Positions 38,331 to 48,793 of a DNA stretch of 64,000 bases are shown piece after piece (within the stretch, counting starts at the first letter, position 1; each line of letters opens with the position of its first letter). Source of the DNA: Penelope pileata (Eukaryota; Chordata; Aves; Galliformes; Cracidae); contig WBMW01000442.1 in the NCBI GenBank assembly GCA_013396635.1, positions 310,001 to 374,000 on the forward strand. Direction: 5' to 3'. The position numbers and the translations under genes are program-made. Below the pieces are notes generated by a model that was not told the DNA's origin, did not search any database, and saw only the letters and a list, made by a program, of their open reading frames with translations.

Positions 38331-39697
38331 TGTGTGTGCATGTCAGACTCTGCCTTCTGCAGAGTGCGCCTGCCATGAAGTCATTTTTGGTGCTGATTGA
38401 AATCATCTGTTTTCGGTTCTCTGACAAATTAATTGAACTTTCCTGTGACTCAGGGGCCTCCTGACTTTTGAAGCAGATTTTGTCTACATGCCGTCTCCCA
38501 GACGAACACAATTTAATTTTCTAGGCTCTAAATGAACTTTGCATTTCCAGAAAGCCAATGAAAGAAGCATTTGTTCTGGTGATAGCATGGCAGCTCTTAC
38601 AAACATGGCACAGGAATAGATGCCTATAACACGCTTGTTTTCCTGCAGCTGATACCCAGCTCTGAAACGTGTTCGGTCCTGAGATGCACAGTGCTGATAA
38701 CGTCACGGGCTATGGGTTGCTTTCCTTTGCGTATGTGAAAAGAACGCTCCCGAGTGAACCATGAGAGTGCTGTGGCATGAGCCAGCCTGTGCCCGTTTGC
38801 TGTGCACAGAACATAGCCACGGGCTGAGGGCCTGCTCCTGACCAAGCTCAGTTTCCTGTCATACAGATAAGCAGGGGCTGCCAAGTTCAGCTGGAGTCCA
38901 AATTCCCCTCTATCCCCCCAAGTCCAAGGTTATCATTTAGGCTCCCTAACGACATGGCTCACTCTGCCATTCTCTTAATCTGCGCTTGAGGGCCTTTAAA
39001 ACTCGCCTTTTAGGCAGCACGAGGCACATTCTGCTTTCCTGTACATGAATGTTGCTGCCCGTGACAGCACTCGGCACACCCAGCATTTGAGAAGTGGCAC
39101 AGTGCAGAGCTGTGCCAGCACAGACAGCCACGGACATCCCTGCAGGATGCCTGGGGGGCACCGAGGCTGCAGCCTGTTTGCCGTGCGCTGCTCAGTCTGT
39201 ATGCTCTGTGCACGTGCATTTTTCAGTCATCCCTGCTCATTTTCCCTATTTAGAAAAGCACCAAAGCACATAATTGACTCCGTGGGCTTTTGCTCTTGTT
39301 CGTAGAGGTAGATTTAAATCCGTTCTCAAAGCTAAGCACATGCTGATGTACCTTGCTGAACTGGGAATGAGGAGAATCTGCTGCTTTTCTTGGCCCATCT
39401 GGAGTGTTTCTTCCATTTTCTCCCCCTTGTCCACTCTAAAATCCAAATGATTTGTAAACATTAATTTATCTGTGTGCTTCTCCTGGGAAATAAAGGTGCT
39501 ATTTTTGATCCTTCACTTCAATGAAATGCAGTTGATACCAGAAGAATTATGAGAGGCTGTTGGGAATCAGACCCGAACCCTGTCCTGTGCTGTAGTGAGC
39601 ACAGCTCCGAGGTGCAGCGTCTCAACTAGCCCAGACCGACTGCAGAATTTTTGTCATGGGCTCACCCCAATGCCATTTCTAGCTCTTTGTCTTCTAG
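38331..39697. other. Unique DNA downstream of the CpG island
   Basis: Composition returns to average. Frames of up to 86 codons occur at 38624-38884 and 39045-39305 with no recognised domain. If the plus-strand exon at 39698 is real, this would be its upstream intron. No strong plus-strand donor is visible near the island; GTGTGT steps near 38243 and 38329 are weak. Confidence 0.4.
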
Positions 39698-39872
39698 TGT
39701 ACAGCTGCTATTTTGAAAAGTTGGGTTGCCAACACTGGATTAACTGGAAGTCTGTGTTCGACAGAAGTGTTAGAAAAGAATTAAAACAAAGATATGAAAA
39801 TCATAGCAAGAGGTAGCTGAAATTTCATCATGAAGCCTCAGACCCAAACATTCCCAAATGCCAGGGAAATAG
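39698..39872 (+). other. Candidate 175-nt exon downstream of the CpG island
   Basis: The acceptor is strong: CTCTTTGTCTTCTAG ends at 39697. The donor ATAG/GTAAGTGA at 39872-39873 matches the consensus well. One frame is open for 38 codons from the acceptor (YSCYFEKLGCQHWINWKSVF onwards) before TAG at 39814-39816. The other two stop earlier, so the whole interval is not coding throughout. It could be a non-coding RNA exon, a 5' untranslated exon or a terminal coding segment. Its position 1.4 kb to the right of the CpG island fits a transcript starting there. Confidence 0.3.
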
Positions 39873-40031
39873 GTAAGTGAATCCAGACTCCTACTTTATG
39901 ATTTACCCCTTTCTGTGAATTGACCAAACCAAACCCCCAATTGTGGATGCACCTGAGCCTTTCAGTCAACATCTTCGGTTTCACTGAAGTTTTTAATCTG
40001 ACAACAAATCTGAGCTTTGCATCTTGCACCT

Positions 40032-40079
40032 ATTTTAATTAATATTTAATAATTTAATATTTAATATTTTAAAATAAAA
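40032..40079. repeat. AT-only stretch of TTTAATA-like units
   Basis: About 48 bases contain only A and T and include degenerate repeats of AATATTTAAT. Low-complexity sequence, possibly an easily melted region. Confidence 0.9.
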
Positions 40080-40485
40080 AATGGCAGGAAAATGTCTTAG
40101 TCAACTGACATGTTTCAGGATGCTGAGTGGTTTGCAATCTGCTTGTGTAATAATGCTGGTAATGATATTCAGTGTCTTTGCTTAAGCTTTTCTGTATTTA
40201 TTATGCGAGCCTAAGAGGTCTGTCAAAAACGTAGCTGGAGATTGGACATGGAATCTGCAGCTGTTCAAACTTTTTACTATCCAGCCACAATAGTTACTAA
40301 GGCACATTGAAAACTTGCTGTTGTGAGTGTACTATTAACACTTCAGTGTTGTGAAGCAACATGAAAAACAGTCACTGCTTCAGGCTTTTTCAGAAATGTC
40401 TTGGAAAAGGATGGCTATATTCATCTGGACCATGCAATCCTGTCTAGTGCTTGCATTTTATACAGTGCTGTGAAATAAAAGTGCA

Positions 40486-40504
40486 CTGGATGCATGCCAT
40501 CCAG
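40486..40504. repeat. 7-bp hairpin
   Basis: CTGGATG and CATCCAG flank the five-base loop CATGC. It could be chance. Confidence 0.7.
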
Positions 40505-41999
40505 CTATGAATTTGCAGGCTTTCCTATTTCCTATTTGCTATTCTGGCAAAAAGCAGGTCGAGAGGATTTTGTATCTCTTTCAATCAAGACTCCCCCTGA
40601 CTTTAAAATTCTTCTTGCAACCTCTTACAGTTTTACTCGAATAATAAGGAAGCCCAAAGTGTAAAGGAAAGGTCATCCAGTTGCTTTTCATTTCTGGGGT
40701 CATGATGGGGAATCGTTCTTGTGCCCTAGACGAAGGTTGCTGTCGTGATCTTTAAATGTGCATCTTCATACCATTTTAGGTCAATATCAAGTTACAGTAT
40801 GTGTGCAAGTACGCTGCAAAAGGGAGGACTTGCTTGTGTTGGTCTATAATAATCCTTTAGTCCTTCAACAGACGTCACTTGTCAATGTTGAGGAATGTCT
40901 TTCTGTTTATGTTGAAAAGAATACTGACTTCTATTATATGTTCATACAAATTATGTATATATTGTGCAACTCTCCAACAACAGAACATACTCTGCAATTC
41001 TCTTTTACCATAGAATTATAGTACAGAACACCAGCTTTTAATACAGTGAAAAATATAGGCATGCAATAAATGCACTGGTAGCCACAAGCTGTGACCTGAG
41101 TGCAGTCCAATAGTGTCAACTCAAAACAGTGCACAATGTGAAACAAAAGGGATTTAACCTCCCCTGTTTATACTAGTTTGCGATAAAGAGTGCTTTTATT
41201 TTTTTCAAAGAAGACAGAGACCTTAACATTTGTGTCAGAAGCTTGGCTCCAGCCTGACTTCTAGCAGCTCCTTTTGCTCATCCTTCTGCAATGCTAGCAT
41301 CTACCTGAGCTTGCCTCTCATTTTCCCTCTCTGTAGTGGGAGGTAATTGCATTTGATGCGTCTCCCTGGCTGAGAGAGAAAGCAAAACTGTGGGATATCA
41401 TGCCAGGATCAACTTGTTGGAAGGGAGAAAATAGAGACGAGCAGGCTGCCTGTGCAGTGGCGCTGAGCCTGGGGTGCTGGGAAGGAAAGCCCATGAGACT
41501 GGCTTCAGGCTTCAGGCTGTCTTCTGCCTTGGCACAAAGCAGGGAAAGAAGTCTGTGCCGGGCGACTCTGGCAAAACCACAGGAGCAGGCATCTGGGAGT
41601 GGAGCCACACCATCTGAAGGGAGCATCAGCAAAGTAGTCCTTGATGATAACCAAGGCATTTTACAGCCATAATTATGGTGCTTCAGAATGGAGTTGTGAG
41701 GGAGTAAAGAAGGAAACAGATTTTGTAACTATAAAATGTATTTTCTGTGCCATACTTGTGCAGGTTGTTGGTGCAGAATTTGGTCCTGTTTTGTTGAGAC
41801 AACACAGGGCCAAGTTATTAGGGTTTTTCTTCTGTTAGTGGGTGCCTTTGGCTCTCCAAAAGATCTGAAGAAGAGCACCCTCATTGGGCCGACGCTATCC
41901 AATCTTTCTCATTATGGAACTTCGGTGTAGTTATTTATGAGTGAAGCAAGTAGCCTATGTCCTTTGCAAAAAAAAGAGAAATTGAAAGCACTTGTGATT

Positions 42000-42250
42000 A
42001 TTCCTTATGACATTATCTGGAGCAATGCTTCACATTCGTAATCTAAATTGAGCAGAGTGCTCTTATTATGAGAGTCAGATAATAAGGCAAATGAACTCAG
42101 GGAATCTTGTCTTGGCTTTCAAGTTGAATTTCTCGTCATCTGTGCTCATACCCCTTTTAATTCAGTTTGTTTGCAAATGCAGCTTGTTGAGGAAAGCAAA
42201 GCATTCATTTAATTCATTTTTAAAGCTCATTTAATAATGGAACAAAATTA
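42000..42250. promoter_or_regulatory. Possible conserved regulatory element
   Basis: Repeat-free sequence with no frame, containing ATTATCTGG, GTAATCTAAATTG, CAGATAATAAGG, TTTAATTCAG and TTTAATTCATTT. GATA-type and homeodomain-type cores are dense. The call rests on texture only. Confidence 0.2.
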
Positions 42251-43790
42251 GTTTTCCAGTGAAGGAGAATTCACTTCAGGAAGAAACAGGAGTAACTTGT
42301 AAAGATTACATCAACCAAACAGGAAATAGACACAGTCCCATGTGGTTTAGGTAGTTTTGATTGCGATGCCAAGGGTGTAAATTGCCGAACAGCTTTTCAG
42401 CAGCAGTGCTGTCTGGAGCTGTTGTTGGCTTTCCTCTTCCTCTCGGCTGCTCCAAGGTGTCTGCTCCTGCCAGAGCCGATCCCCTCCGGCTCCCTCCCGT
42501 TGCCTTCAGGGCGGGCATAGCAGGGGGACCTCCTTGCAGCTGCTCTGCTGCCTTCGCTGCTGTGTCACTGCTGCCACCAGACGCTGAGCCGCTGTCTGAG
42601 ATTGCTGAGAAATATTTGCGACTTGTATTTACAAACAGTTGCTGGATGGAATTTGTCTGCATAAAGCATTTGTCAAACAATTTTGAGCAGGAAAACAATT
42701 CAGAGAAATAGGTACTCCATGTGATCCGGGCCGAGGAAAGTATGTGTGCAGATGTGCGTATTGTCTAGCATGGCTAATCATACTGCCAGAATATTAAATC
42801 GAGGGAGTGCTGTTAGGAGATGGAGCAGAGGGGTTTCTTTGCTTGGTCCTGTTCTGGTGATGGATTATGTCAGTTAAACGTTTTAGGAAACAGAAGTCGC
42901 TTCTCCATAGGAACTTACCAGCGGTAGTCACAGCTAAACCACAGCGCCCCATCTTTTAATACAGAGTGATGCCAGCCTTGAGAGAATGAGTTTTAAAAGC
43001 AGTGTCATGTAAACGTGTCTGAAAAAAATAAAAGCAGGTCGGAAGCAATTCCTGAGACTTAAGTGAATGACCTTTCTTGCTGTTGTTGTTCCCAAATGTT
43101 TGGCAGACTCTCCTCTGACCACTATATTTCATTTCCATGCACCCTTGTACTTCCCGGTTCCGGCCAGGAGCAGAAGCAGAAGTAATAAAATACCGCAAGA
43201 AAAGCTATTCTTGTGATATTTCCGGTCCTACTGGATGCAGCACCAACAGGAAATCTCATGAGAAAGACTGTTCCTTTGCAGTTTCCAGGCCCCCATTGGA
43301 AACCCAAGCAACTTGGTTGAAATAAGCTTTGAGAAACGAAACTCCTTCTCCCAGCCTGGTCGGACGCCATCCTCCCTTCTGGCAGGGTGCACGAGCCTTG
43401 CAGCAGGTGATGCTCACGGCTCTCCTCCCGCCGCACGCACCCAGGCCCCATGGCCTGCACCGTGTGCGCTGGGGGGACTGCCCGTCCCCCAAGGGGCTGG
43501 GGTGGTGAAGGGGGAAAGAGGTCTGAGAAAAAGGGCAGAACTGGCAGTCTCACCCCAGCTGGCCCAGTTAAAGAGAGTTGCAGGAGCAGCCCACAGAAGC
43601 CTTCGCAATATACTCAATAAAAAGCCGCTAGCCTTAGGAGCGTTCATATGATCCTCTTCTTTCCTTTCCTGCTGTTGCCCCATGCATACTGCAGGCAGGA
43701 TGGGGAAGGAGCTGTGCCTGCTTGTTCTGCTTGCCTAAGGTGTTAGGTTTCGGGTGATAATTCAGTTTAGCCATGTGTTTGGGGTTTGTC

Positions 43791-44342
43791 CTACAGGCTG
43801 TAAGCCCAAGAAATGCCACCCACAGACCTGTTCCCAGCCCACAGGCGCCAGAGGGAACCTTTCTCTTGACTCCGTAGGGCAGCCAGTCGAGTCCAGAGGG
43901 ATCTGCAGAGCTTCAAACCTCCATGAAAAGTTTTGCAGAAGCGCTGCTGCTCAGCTTGCTGATGGACGCACACAGTCAAAGCTGATGACTCAGATGTAAA
44001 CTCTTCCTGCTCTAAAGAATAAATGCCTTCCCTCTTGGTAACTGATACAATATTTCTGGCTCTCCAGCTGCAGCCCCAGATTGCGATTGCAGTGTCACTT
44101 TGGCAGTTGAAAAACCTTGTCATAGTCATCTGCTTCGACACCGAGCATCTAGTCCAACTGACTGCGGGCCTCCACCGGGCTTTGTTTCCCTCACATGCAG
44201 CCAGGATGCAGGTTTCTAGTGATGTTTGATACTCGGGACATTTGGAGATGGAATGTAACCACTTAAAACTGTTTGGTTTGTCACTTTTGGATTTGCTACA
44301 TAAGGCTCTGTTAATACAAACAGGCCTGTTTATAATATTCAT
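43791..44342 (-). other. 183-codon open frame, coding status doubtful
   Basis: The frame begins MNIINRPVCINRALCSKSKS. Cys and Trp are frequent, but I recognise no repeating spacing, domain, signal peptide or membrane helix. It lies in ordinary-composition DNA, where a frame this long is expected about once per window by chance. No splice or promoter signals clearly support it. Confidence 0.12.
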
Positions 44343-45654
44343 CAGACAGTGGAAGAAATTCCTCTGATGTCTGTATAATGCAGTGAGCAGACTCCTTGAT
44401 TATTAACATACTGATTGTGTACTCTTATTTCAGATGTTAGCTCAGCACTGGGGAAAGAGAGCTGGGGGAATAAAAAATGTGAGACGCGTGACATGCTTGG
44501 GATTTGGTCTGTGAAACTGGAAAAAATATTTACACAGTTAGATCGTGTTTTTATGTCATTCTTTCCTTTTATGTAATATTTGGAGAAGCCGCTGAATTTT
44601 CAGTTCTTACCCAAATCAGGCCACACCTCTGAGCACTGGAGCAATCATTGTAGGAGAGGGGATGGGTGCAACATGTCCCCATCCTTTCTTAATCCTTTCA
44701 TTGATGTACTCATTAGTGCTGGCAGAGTGATCATCTGATGCATTCTCTTCCCTCCTGAGCACTTCCTTAATCTCAGCGTTTACATCCGTGCAGAACTTGG
44801 AGCCCAGCAGCGGGGACACTCGAATGCTTGCTGGGTGCTGCCTGGCTGTGCTCCTGCTTGTGGCTGCTGGACACAGAGCCTCACATGCTCCCTGCAGCGA
44901 ACCGGGTCTTTGTCGCCAGCCCTCAGTAAAAGCTGCGGAGTCAGGAACCCCGCCTTGCTTCCTAGGGCATGAAAATAGCCCCTCAAGTTCAAGTGGCAGC
45001 GATCGTCATGCTTTGTATTCCCTGGCCAGAAATAACTCTGGTGGGTATCAGTTGCTGCATCCTGTCACCAGCTACTTAACAGTTTACAATACCTTCATTT
45101 ATTAATAAGGCATTTTTGATGCCTTAGTCATAGAAAATACAGCAGATACTTTTTGTATTACTCAGTGTTTTCATCCCTTGGGTATTGTATCTTCTTTTAA
45201 TTTACTCTCTGTTATTTTTCTGGAGGAACTTTCACTTTTGGTTAGTTTCAGAGCCCACCCTGGGTATCCCCTGGATGGGCTGAAGTACACTAGCTGTGAC
45301 ATTAACTAGCATTATTAAATGAAAGAAGAATCCAAATAGAACTTGTCCTGTTGCCCAACAATGAGTCATTGTCCTTTTTCTCTTTTTAGCCAACAGCAGA
45401 TTCAGAAGCTGTGAGACAGTTTCCTGTAGATAAGAGATAAATCGAAGGGAAACCTGGCAAAAAGATGATGGTCAAGCTGCAAGATATCATTTCCTCCAAA
45501 GCCCCTACATGCTAATTAACAATTCCAAGCATATTTTCAACGGCATTTAGGGATTTCCTCATCAAAATAAACTTCCTCCTGTGTTATCTTCATTTTTGAC
45601 ATCCGGTGGCATAGTCTGATACAAGAATCAGGGTTAAAATTCTTAATATTGGGT

Positions 45655-45695
45655 TGTGTGTGTGTATGCACAAGCACACACACACACATGCACAC
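45655..45695. repeat. Inverted TG/CA dinucleotide repeats
   Basis: A TG run (45655-45666) is followed, after ATGCACAAG, by a CA run (45674-45689) and ATGCACAC. The two can pair as an imperfect hairpin. Confidence 0.85.
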
Positions 45696-46498
45696 GATTG
45701 AAGCTTTGCCAGTATTACTTAGGAATTTTAATGCCTGCTCCAAAGTCCTCTGTAGTCAGCAAGAGATTTTCTGTTAACTTCAATAGTAGCAGGATCGAGC
45801 CTCTATCCTTCCGCATCCAGATTTTTTCATTTATGCCTTATGACTTGTTTATAACAAACTACAGATGGGCTTGAGTCATAAAGTTCGGAGTATTCGGTTT
45901 AGAGGTTTTGCTTTGGGCCCATCCCTTTAATGTACTGCTTATTCCAGACCTGCCTTTTAAAAGGAAAATATTGTCAGAATGAAAGTGTATGTGCAATAAA
46001 CAAACTTCTCATTTCCTTCCTGTTAAGTTTTTCCTCTTTCTGAAGCTGATTTCTTAACTGGACAATTAGTTTTAGGGCTGCCATTGAATGCAAACTTGTC
46101 ATACCTGATTTGCAGTCTTTTCTGTTTCAAGTGCTATCAATTATTTTCTAACTAGATGCTCCTGTGGGATCAGCTGTCACTAAGAGCAAATTTGAACACA
46201 ATGGGTTGCTTCCTATTTCCAAAAGAATCTGAAGATTGTCAAAGCTTGACAGGCAGCTCCACTTTTAAGATGGAACAGATAAGTTGGGTTTCCCTGTTAG
46301 GTGCTTTTGAACACAAGTAGATAAAGGAAGTATTGTTTCCAAAGAGGAGATGCCATTTGTAGTTCAAATTCACTCTTATTAAGAACAAACTGCAGTTGCT
46401 TTAAACACAGTCAAATACCTTTGCACTGCAAGAGGTAATAAATGCCTATGAGTCTTTGTATATATTGCTGCAGACCTTGCTGCACTTAAAAATTTGCC

Positions 46499-46511
46499 TT
46501 TTTTTTTTTTT
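46499..46511. repeat. Poly(T) run, 13 bases
   Basis: Uninterrupted T13. Low complexity. Confidence 0.95.
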
Positions 46512-46660
46512 AAATGAAAGACTGTGTAAAAATACTTTAAAAGTCAGTATATGGTAGAATGTAACCGTTGTGTAGATCAAGTACATAAAGTGTGGATTTA
46601 TCAACCAAATTCACTGACAGTCAGCAAGAAACTAAATATATCTAGCCCTTGAAGACACGC

Positions 46661-46728
46661 TGCGACAGGGGGGTTGGAACTTGATGATCCTTGAGGTCTC
46701 TTCCAACTCAGGCGTTCTGTGGTTGTGT
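46661..46728 (+). mobile_element. CR1 LINE 3' tail fragment
   Basis: CGACAGGGGGGTTGGAAC followed by TTGATGATCCTTGAGGTC and TCTTCCAACTCAGG matches the last 60 or so bases of CR1 in forward orientation. The terminal ATTCTGTGATTCTGTG-type repeat has decayed to GTTCTGTGGTTGTG. Only about 68 bp remain, so it is a heavily truncated insertion with no coding capacity. Confidence 0.92.
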
Positions 46729-47812
46729 AACACGTCACGTATGGTATGCCTTGGTAATTTTTTACGTACATTACATAGCAAGATCAAGTGCGTGTTATTT
46801 TAGTCATATCATAAGTGGAAAGTGTTACAGCTTTTAGACCTAAAGTAGCACTAACTTTATTTTGTTCCATGCAGCTTTTGTTTCAGAGTGAAATGGTGCT
46901 ATTGAGTCATGCATTTGTGCAGAGAGCTGTGAGATTGTCATTGAATGTGGGGAAAATTATTCTGAGAGATGGTACTGGGTTAGTGGTCCCAAGGTCTGAA
47001 GTGTTCCAGGTGTCCGCAGAAGAGTCTCACTCATGGTGCTGGACACTTATTACCTGCTTCAGGAAAGAGAGTAGTCCTTCCAGTCTTTTTCTGTTTGAAA
47101 AGGCAGTCTTCTTGCTCGTTTGGTTGGCTGCCAATATGTCAGCAAACGTACCACCTGTGTCAGTTGTTTGGTTGAGTCTGTCATGTTTTCACCCACTATG
47201 AAAAGGGTGAAGAACTTCTCCTTTGCAATGCAAGGCAAAAAACTTTATCTTACTCAAGTGACTAATCACATGCCCGATGACTTCAAGAATTACTCAGATA
47301 CTAAAACTTCTGATTTTGTTACAAGTGTCTTGCTGAATGAAAAATTTGATGGGGCACGTAGGAGGTCTTTCAGATGCACATGTGAAACCTGGCTGAGAGA
47401 GAGAGTAGTTTTTTCTTTCTCCCTCTAAAATCCAAAACAATCATAACAGGAAATAGGAAAGGAAAATGTGATGATTTGAGTTTGACATTTGCAGTCAATG
47501 TAATATTTTAAACTGAAATGTTTTGAAAATCTTCAATTAAGAACCAACATCAAGGAAGAGAAAAAATCATTCAGAATCATTACAGTTGGGAAAACACCAA
47601 GGAATGGTAAATATTCTTAGACAGAGAAGTATTGTACAACCTGAATATAGCTGTTGCAATGTTGATGGATTGTTTCCAGAGCGCATCAAAAGGAAGAATT
47701 TTGGCCATGAAGGTAACTCATGCGATCTACCAAATGGAGAAAAGCAATGTTATTTCCACTTGCAAAATCATAGGGCTCCATTGCCACACTTTCACAATCA
47801 CCAAATTAGAAT

Positions 47813-47832
47813 CAGGTGTTAATTAGCACTTG
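47813..47832. promoter_or_regulatory. E-box / TAATTA / E-box composite site
   Basis: CAGGTG, one base, TAATTA, one base, CACTTG: two E-boxes (CANNTG) symmetrically flank a palindromic homeodomain core within 20 bp, and 16 of the 20 positions agree with the reverse complement. A further AAATTAG lies just upstream. Composite bHLH plus homeodomain sites are known in vertebrate developmental enhancers. The arrangement is directly visible; function is inferred. Confidence 0.4.
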
Positions 47833-48042
47833 TGTTTGGCAAGCTCACTTTATTGAGAACATTTGCCTTGGTCAGACTTTTGATTATTTTGGCTCTGAAA
47901 CCTGGTTTACATTGATTTAATCATTAGAATACTCTCTTCTAAGGCTTTCAAATGATGCAATTAAGTGCAAATACCACACATCTCCTGCACACCAACAAGG
48001 GCCTGAACAGTTATGACAAATCCAGTAGACACAAATACGTGT

Positions 48043-48060
48043 TATTTATTTATTTATTTT
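48043..48060. repeat. TATT tetramer repeat
   Basis: About four TATT units. Simple sequence repeat. Confidence 0.9.
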
Positions 48061-48720
48061 ACCATGTAACAGGGTCTAATTTTGTAGCAGAGAATGTATC
48101 AATTATGAAAATAATATCTCTTTTGCTTGCCCACTGCTGTCCTTTTCCACTGTAACATTTGCATATCTTTATGTCATTCTAGGCGTCTTTACTGAGTTCC
48201 CAAGTGAAAAACAGTGTTTATTGTCAAGGGACATGACAGTACAGATCCAATTTGAAACAACAACCATTCACAAAAAAAATCCCAGTCTTACAATTGCGTC
48301 AAGAAAGCAAATAAAGGCTGTGGCACAAGTGTAGTACAAACATGTCAGCATCCACAAGACTTACTCACTTGTTCTTAAGACATCTATTCATAAATAAGAG
48401 ATAGGTTATTTCCTTTTAAAAGCTGTTTGTCTGCTTACTCATGTATATTCATCTGCTTTCCAAGACCCTTGTGGCAGCTCAAATATTTCAGAGTGCTCTT
48501 TTACACATTCCTGTTGCACATATTATTGTATAATTTGGAACAATTTGCTAACAATTTAAAACCACGTATTTTAATTAATATTTTCAGTTTCTAATGATGA
48601 TTATGAGGGCAGAAAAGTGAATCAATGTTGTTTTATCTGCAGTTTAAAAAGCTGGCTTCTGCTTTTTGGTAGTGGGTAATAGTGTAGTCAAGCTTTTGTT
48701 CTTGGTTGGAGCAAACAGCG

Positions 48721-48793
48721 AATACTGTAGTGAAATTAATAACTTTTTTGCTTACAATACTGTAGTAAAATTAATAACCTTTTTTTTGCTTAT
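48721..48793. repeat. Recent tandem duplication of a 35-38 bp unit
   Basis: The first copy (48721-48755) begins AATACTGTAGTGAAATTAAT and ends TTTTTTGCTTAC. The second copy (48756-48793) begins AATACTGTAGTAAAATTAAT and ends TTTTTTTTGCTTAT. They differ by three substitutions and by T-run length, so the duplication is fairly young. Each copy carries a TAATAAC core, so the event doubled any site present. Confidence 0.93.

Larger units (their letters stand above)
37337..38341 (-). other. 334-codon open frame through the CpG island, coding status doubtful
   Basis: This is the longest frame in the window. It starts MHTHTGSPAGSHGAAPEALR and is Arg/Ala/Pro/Gly-rich for its first 150 codons, as GC-rich DNA dictates, then continues 180 codons into less GC-rich sequence, which is less expected. 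Competing long frames exist on the plus strand (37737-38099, 37982-38311) and in a second minus frame (37840-38511), so openness here is not specific to one frame. No domain, signal peptide or transmembrane segment is evident. If the island promoter fires leftwards, this could be part of an unspliced transcript. Confidence 0.15.
39873..41999. other. Unique DNA, no gene
   Basis: Holds an AT-only stretch (40032-40079), a small hairpin (40486-40504) and frames of up to 113 codons on both strands at 41318-41672 in a GC-richer patch. No domain is recognised. Confidence 0.5.
42251..46660. other. Unique DNA with GC-richer patches, no recognised gene
   Basis: GC-richer patches at about 42360-42600 and 43340-43620 give overlapping frames on both strands (up to 143 codons, minus strand 43122-43553). 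The minus frame at 43791-44342 is 183 codons, the longest outside the CpG island region, but it too shows no domain or signal peptide. A TG/CA inverted pair lies at 45655-45695 and a T13 run at 46499-46511. The interval 45300-45530 has TAAT-rich, enhancer-like texture (for example CATGCTAATTAACAATT). Confidence 0.45.
46729..48720. other. Unique AT-rich DNA, no gene
   Basis: The plus-strand frames 46815-47201 (128 codons) and 47120-47428 (102 codons) have no recognised domain. A TATT repeat lies at 48043-48060. The E-box/TAATTA composite at 47813-47832 is listed separately. Confidence 0.5.

Noticed and set aside
44100..44220. Text resembling CR1 (ATCTAGTCCAACTGACTGC)
   Set aside because: Only a dozen bases agree; the flanking CR1 blocks are absent.
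43791..44342. 183-codon minus-strand frame as a gene
   Set aside because: No domain or splice support, and frames of this size are expected roughly once per window by chance.
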